From Bifidobacterium eulemuris (GTDB lineage Bacteria; Actinomycetota; Actinomycetes; Actinomycetales; Bifidobacteriaceae), in contig NZ_CP062938.1 of the NCBI RefSeq assembly GCF_014898155.1, positions 124,001-188,000 of the forward strand: a stretch of 64,000 nt of DNA, written 5' to 3'. This document shows positions 63,019 to 64,000 of the stretch, in pieces (within the stretch, counting starts at the first letter, position 1; every line of letters begins with the position of its first letter). The notes beneath the pieces are model-generated. The model ran no database searches, was not told the origin of the DNA, and saw nothing but the letters and a program-made list of their open reading frames with translations. The position numbers and the translations under genes were made by a program.

Positions 63019-63867
63019 ATGCAGCATTTCACCATGAACAACGGCGCAGCCATCCCCGCATTGGGATTCGGTGTGTTCCAGATGACATCGAAGGAGGTCG
63101 ATGAGCATCTGCCTCAGGCCATCGCCGCCGGCTACACGCATATCGACACCGCCAACGCCTATTTCAACGAAGTGGCCGTTGGTCGTGCCATCAAGGCGAG
63201 CGGCGTCAAGCGCGAGGACCTGTTCGTCACCACCAAACTGTTCCCGCAAAGCTACCCGTACGAGCAGTGCGCGCACGACATCGACGCGACGCTCGAACGC
63301 CTCGACATGGACTATATCGACCTGCTGCTGTTCCACCAGCCCTACGGCGACTACGTCTCCGGCTGGAAGGCGATGGAGGAGGCGGTCGCGGCCGGCAAAG
63401 TGAAATCCATCGGCCTGTCGAACTTCCCCGTGCATAAGATCAGGCAGATCCTCGACGTGGCCGATATCACGCCGGCCGTGCTGCAGGTGGAGATCAACCC
63501 CTACTGGAACCAGCACGCGCTCAAGAGCGAACTGGCCGATCTGAATCTCGTGTTCGAAGGCTGGTATCCGCTGGGACACGGCGACCAAACGCTGCTCGCC
63601 GAACCGGTGTTCGCCCGTTTTGCCGACAAGTACGGCAAAACCGCGGCGCAGATCATCCTGCGCTGGCACTTGCAGGAAGGCAACGTCACCTTCCCCAAGA
63701 CCTGCGATCCGCAGCATATCAAGGACAATATCGACATCTTCGACTTCGCTCTTACCGATGATGAGATGGCCGAGATCAACGCGCTGCCGCAGCGCCCGTA
63801 CTATACGGTGCCCGAAGAGGCCCCCGACTTCGTGCTGCGCCACAACGACTACAGCCAGCAGGCGTGA
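63019..63867 (+). CDS. Aldo/keto reductase
   Basis: A 282-residue NADPH-dependent reductase with the family landmarks FTMNNGAAIPALGFGVFQMT, GYTHIDTANAYFNEVAVGRA (catalytic Asp and Tyr), LFVTTKLFPQSYPY (Lys), YIDLLLFHQPYGDYV (His) and SIGLSNFPVHKIRQIL. It resembles 2,5-diketo-D-gluconate/xylose reductases. CAAGGAG precedes the ATG. A second gene of the same type starts 93 bases downstream. Confidence 0.93.
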   Translation: MQHFTMNNGAAIPALGFGVFQMTSKEVDEHLPQAIAAGYTHIDTANAYFNEVAVGRAIKASGVKREDLFVTTKLFPQSYPYEQCAHDIDATLERLDMDYIDLLLFHQPYGDYVSGWKAMEEAVAAGKVKSIGLSNFPVHKIRQILDVADITPAVLQVEINPYWNQHALKSELADLNLVFEGWYPLGHGDQTLLAEPVFARFADKYGKTAAQIILRWHLQEGNVTFPKTCDPQHIKDNIDIFDFALTDDEMAEINALPQRPYYTVPEEAPDFVLRHNDYSQQA

Positions 63868-63960
63868 CGGCGGAACATTCGCACAGAACGCACGACAGTC
63901 GGCGCGTGGCTCCGGAAGCCATGCGCCGCATCTCATGCCGAATCAGAAAGGAACATCACT

Positions 63961-64000
63961 ATGGAATTCGTAACCCTCAACAATGGTGTGACTATGCCGA
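63961..64000 (+). CDS. Second aldo/keto reductase, 5' end only
   Basis: The last 40 bases encode MEFVTLNNGVTMP, closely like the start of the preceding enzyme (MQHFTMNNGAAIP). AAAGGAAC lies before the ATG. The gene continues beyond the window. Confidence 0.8.
   Translation, partial: MEFVTLNNGVTMP

Overview
The window is a 64 kb piece of a high-GC Gram-positive chromosome. Gene content fits a bifidobacterium best: tandem clpP genes followed by clpX, a two-gene succinate dehydrogenase/fumarate reductase, a quadripartite ECF transporter of the MptD type, a metY-type sulfhydrylase, proline peptidase next to proC, and short untranslated regions with GGAGG-type ribosome binding sites. The genus is an inference from gene content; no marker such as rRNA is present.

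Region by region. 1-7.5 kb is an accessory, lower-GC island. It holds the 3' end of an AAA ATPase gene with a changed Walker B residue, a GIY-YIG/DUF2075 fusion protein, a decayed Abi-family gene, and two toxin-antitoxin pairs with PemK-like toxins. It also contains a MITE-like inverted-repeat element. 7.5-25 kb is mostly housekeeping: DNA alkyl repair protein, peroxiredoxin, amidohydrolase, Dtd, ClpP1-ClpP2-ClpX, two tandem tRNA-Arg(ACG), a MalY-type lyase, NhaA, a LOG protein, SdhAB and the dprA-comM-yraN group. 25-41.7 kb holds pyridoxamine kinase, metY with a structured leader, a MacB-like ABC exporter, and a NarL-type two-component system whose kinase is a fusion of two modules. It continues with prolyl aminopeptidase-proC-ychF and a LysR/YeiH pair.

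41.9-43.3 kb holds two tandem genes for related 41- and 40-residue peptides, divergent from an AraC-type regulator. I do not recognise the peptides, and this is my main candidate for something undescribed. 43.6-49.1 kb is mixed metabolism: phosphatase, NmrA-like reductase, YccF, MetE-like enzyme and uracil permease. 49.2-57 kb is a divergent sugar-catabolic regulon around a DeoR regulator: AlsE-like epimerase and HxlB-like isomerase on one side, and lyxose/mannose isomerase, PfkB kinase, DUF4432 epimerase and sugar/H+ symporter on the other, with a short-chain dehydrogenase further on. A second MITE-like element follows. 57.2-60.8 kb is an ECF transporter operon, 61.0-61.9 kb an MNT/HEPN toxin-antitoxin pair, and 62-64 kb a LysR regulator divergent from tandem aldo/keto reductases.

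A palindromic dispersed repeat (core CCTCGACTTCGCTCGGGATG or close variants) occurs at nine or more places in intergenic DNA. One copy lies inside the histidine kinase gene, exactly at the junction of the two fused modules. No CRISPR array, rRNA, prophage or complete insertion sequence was seen.
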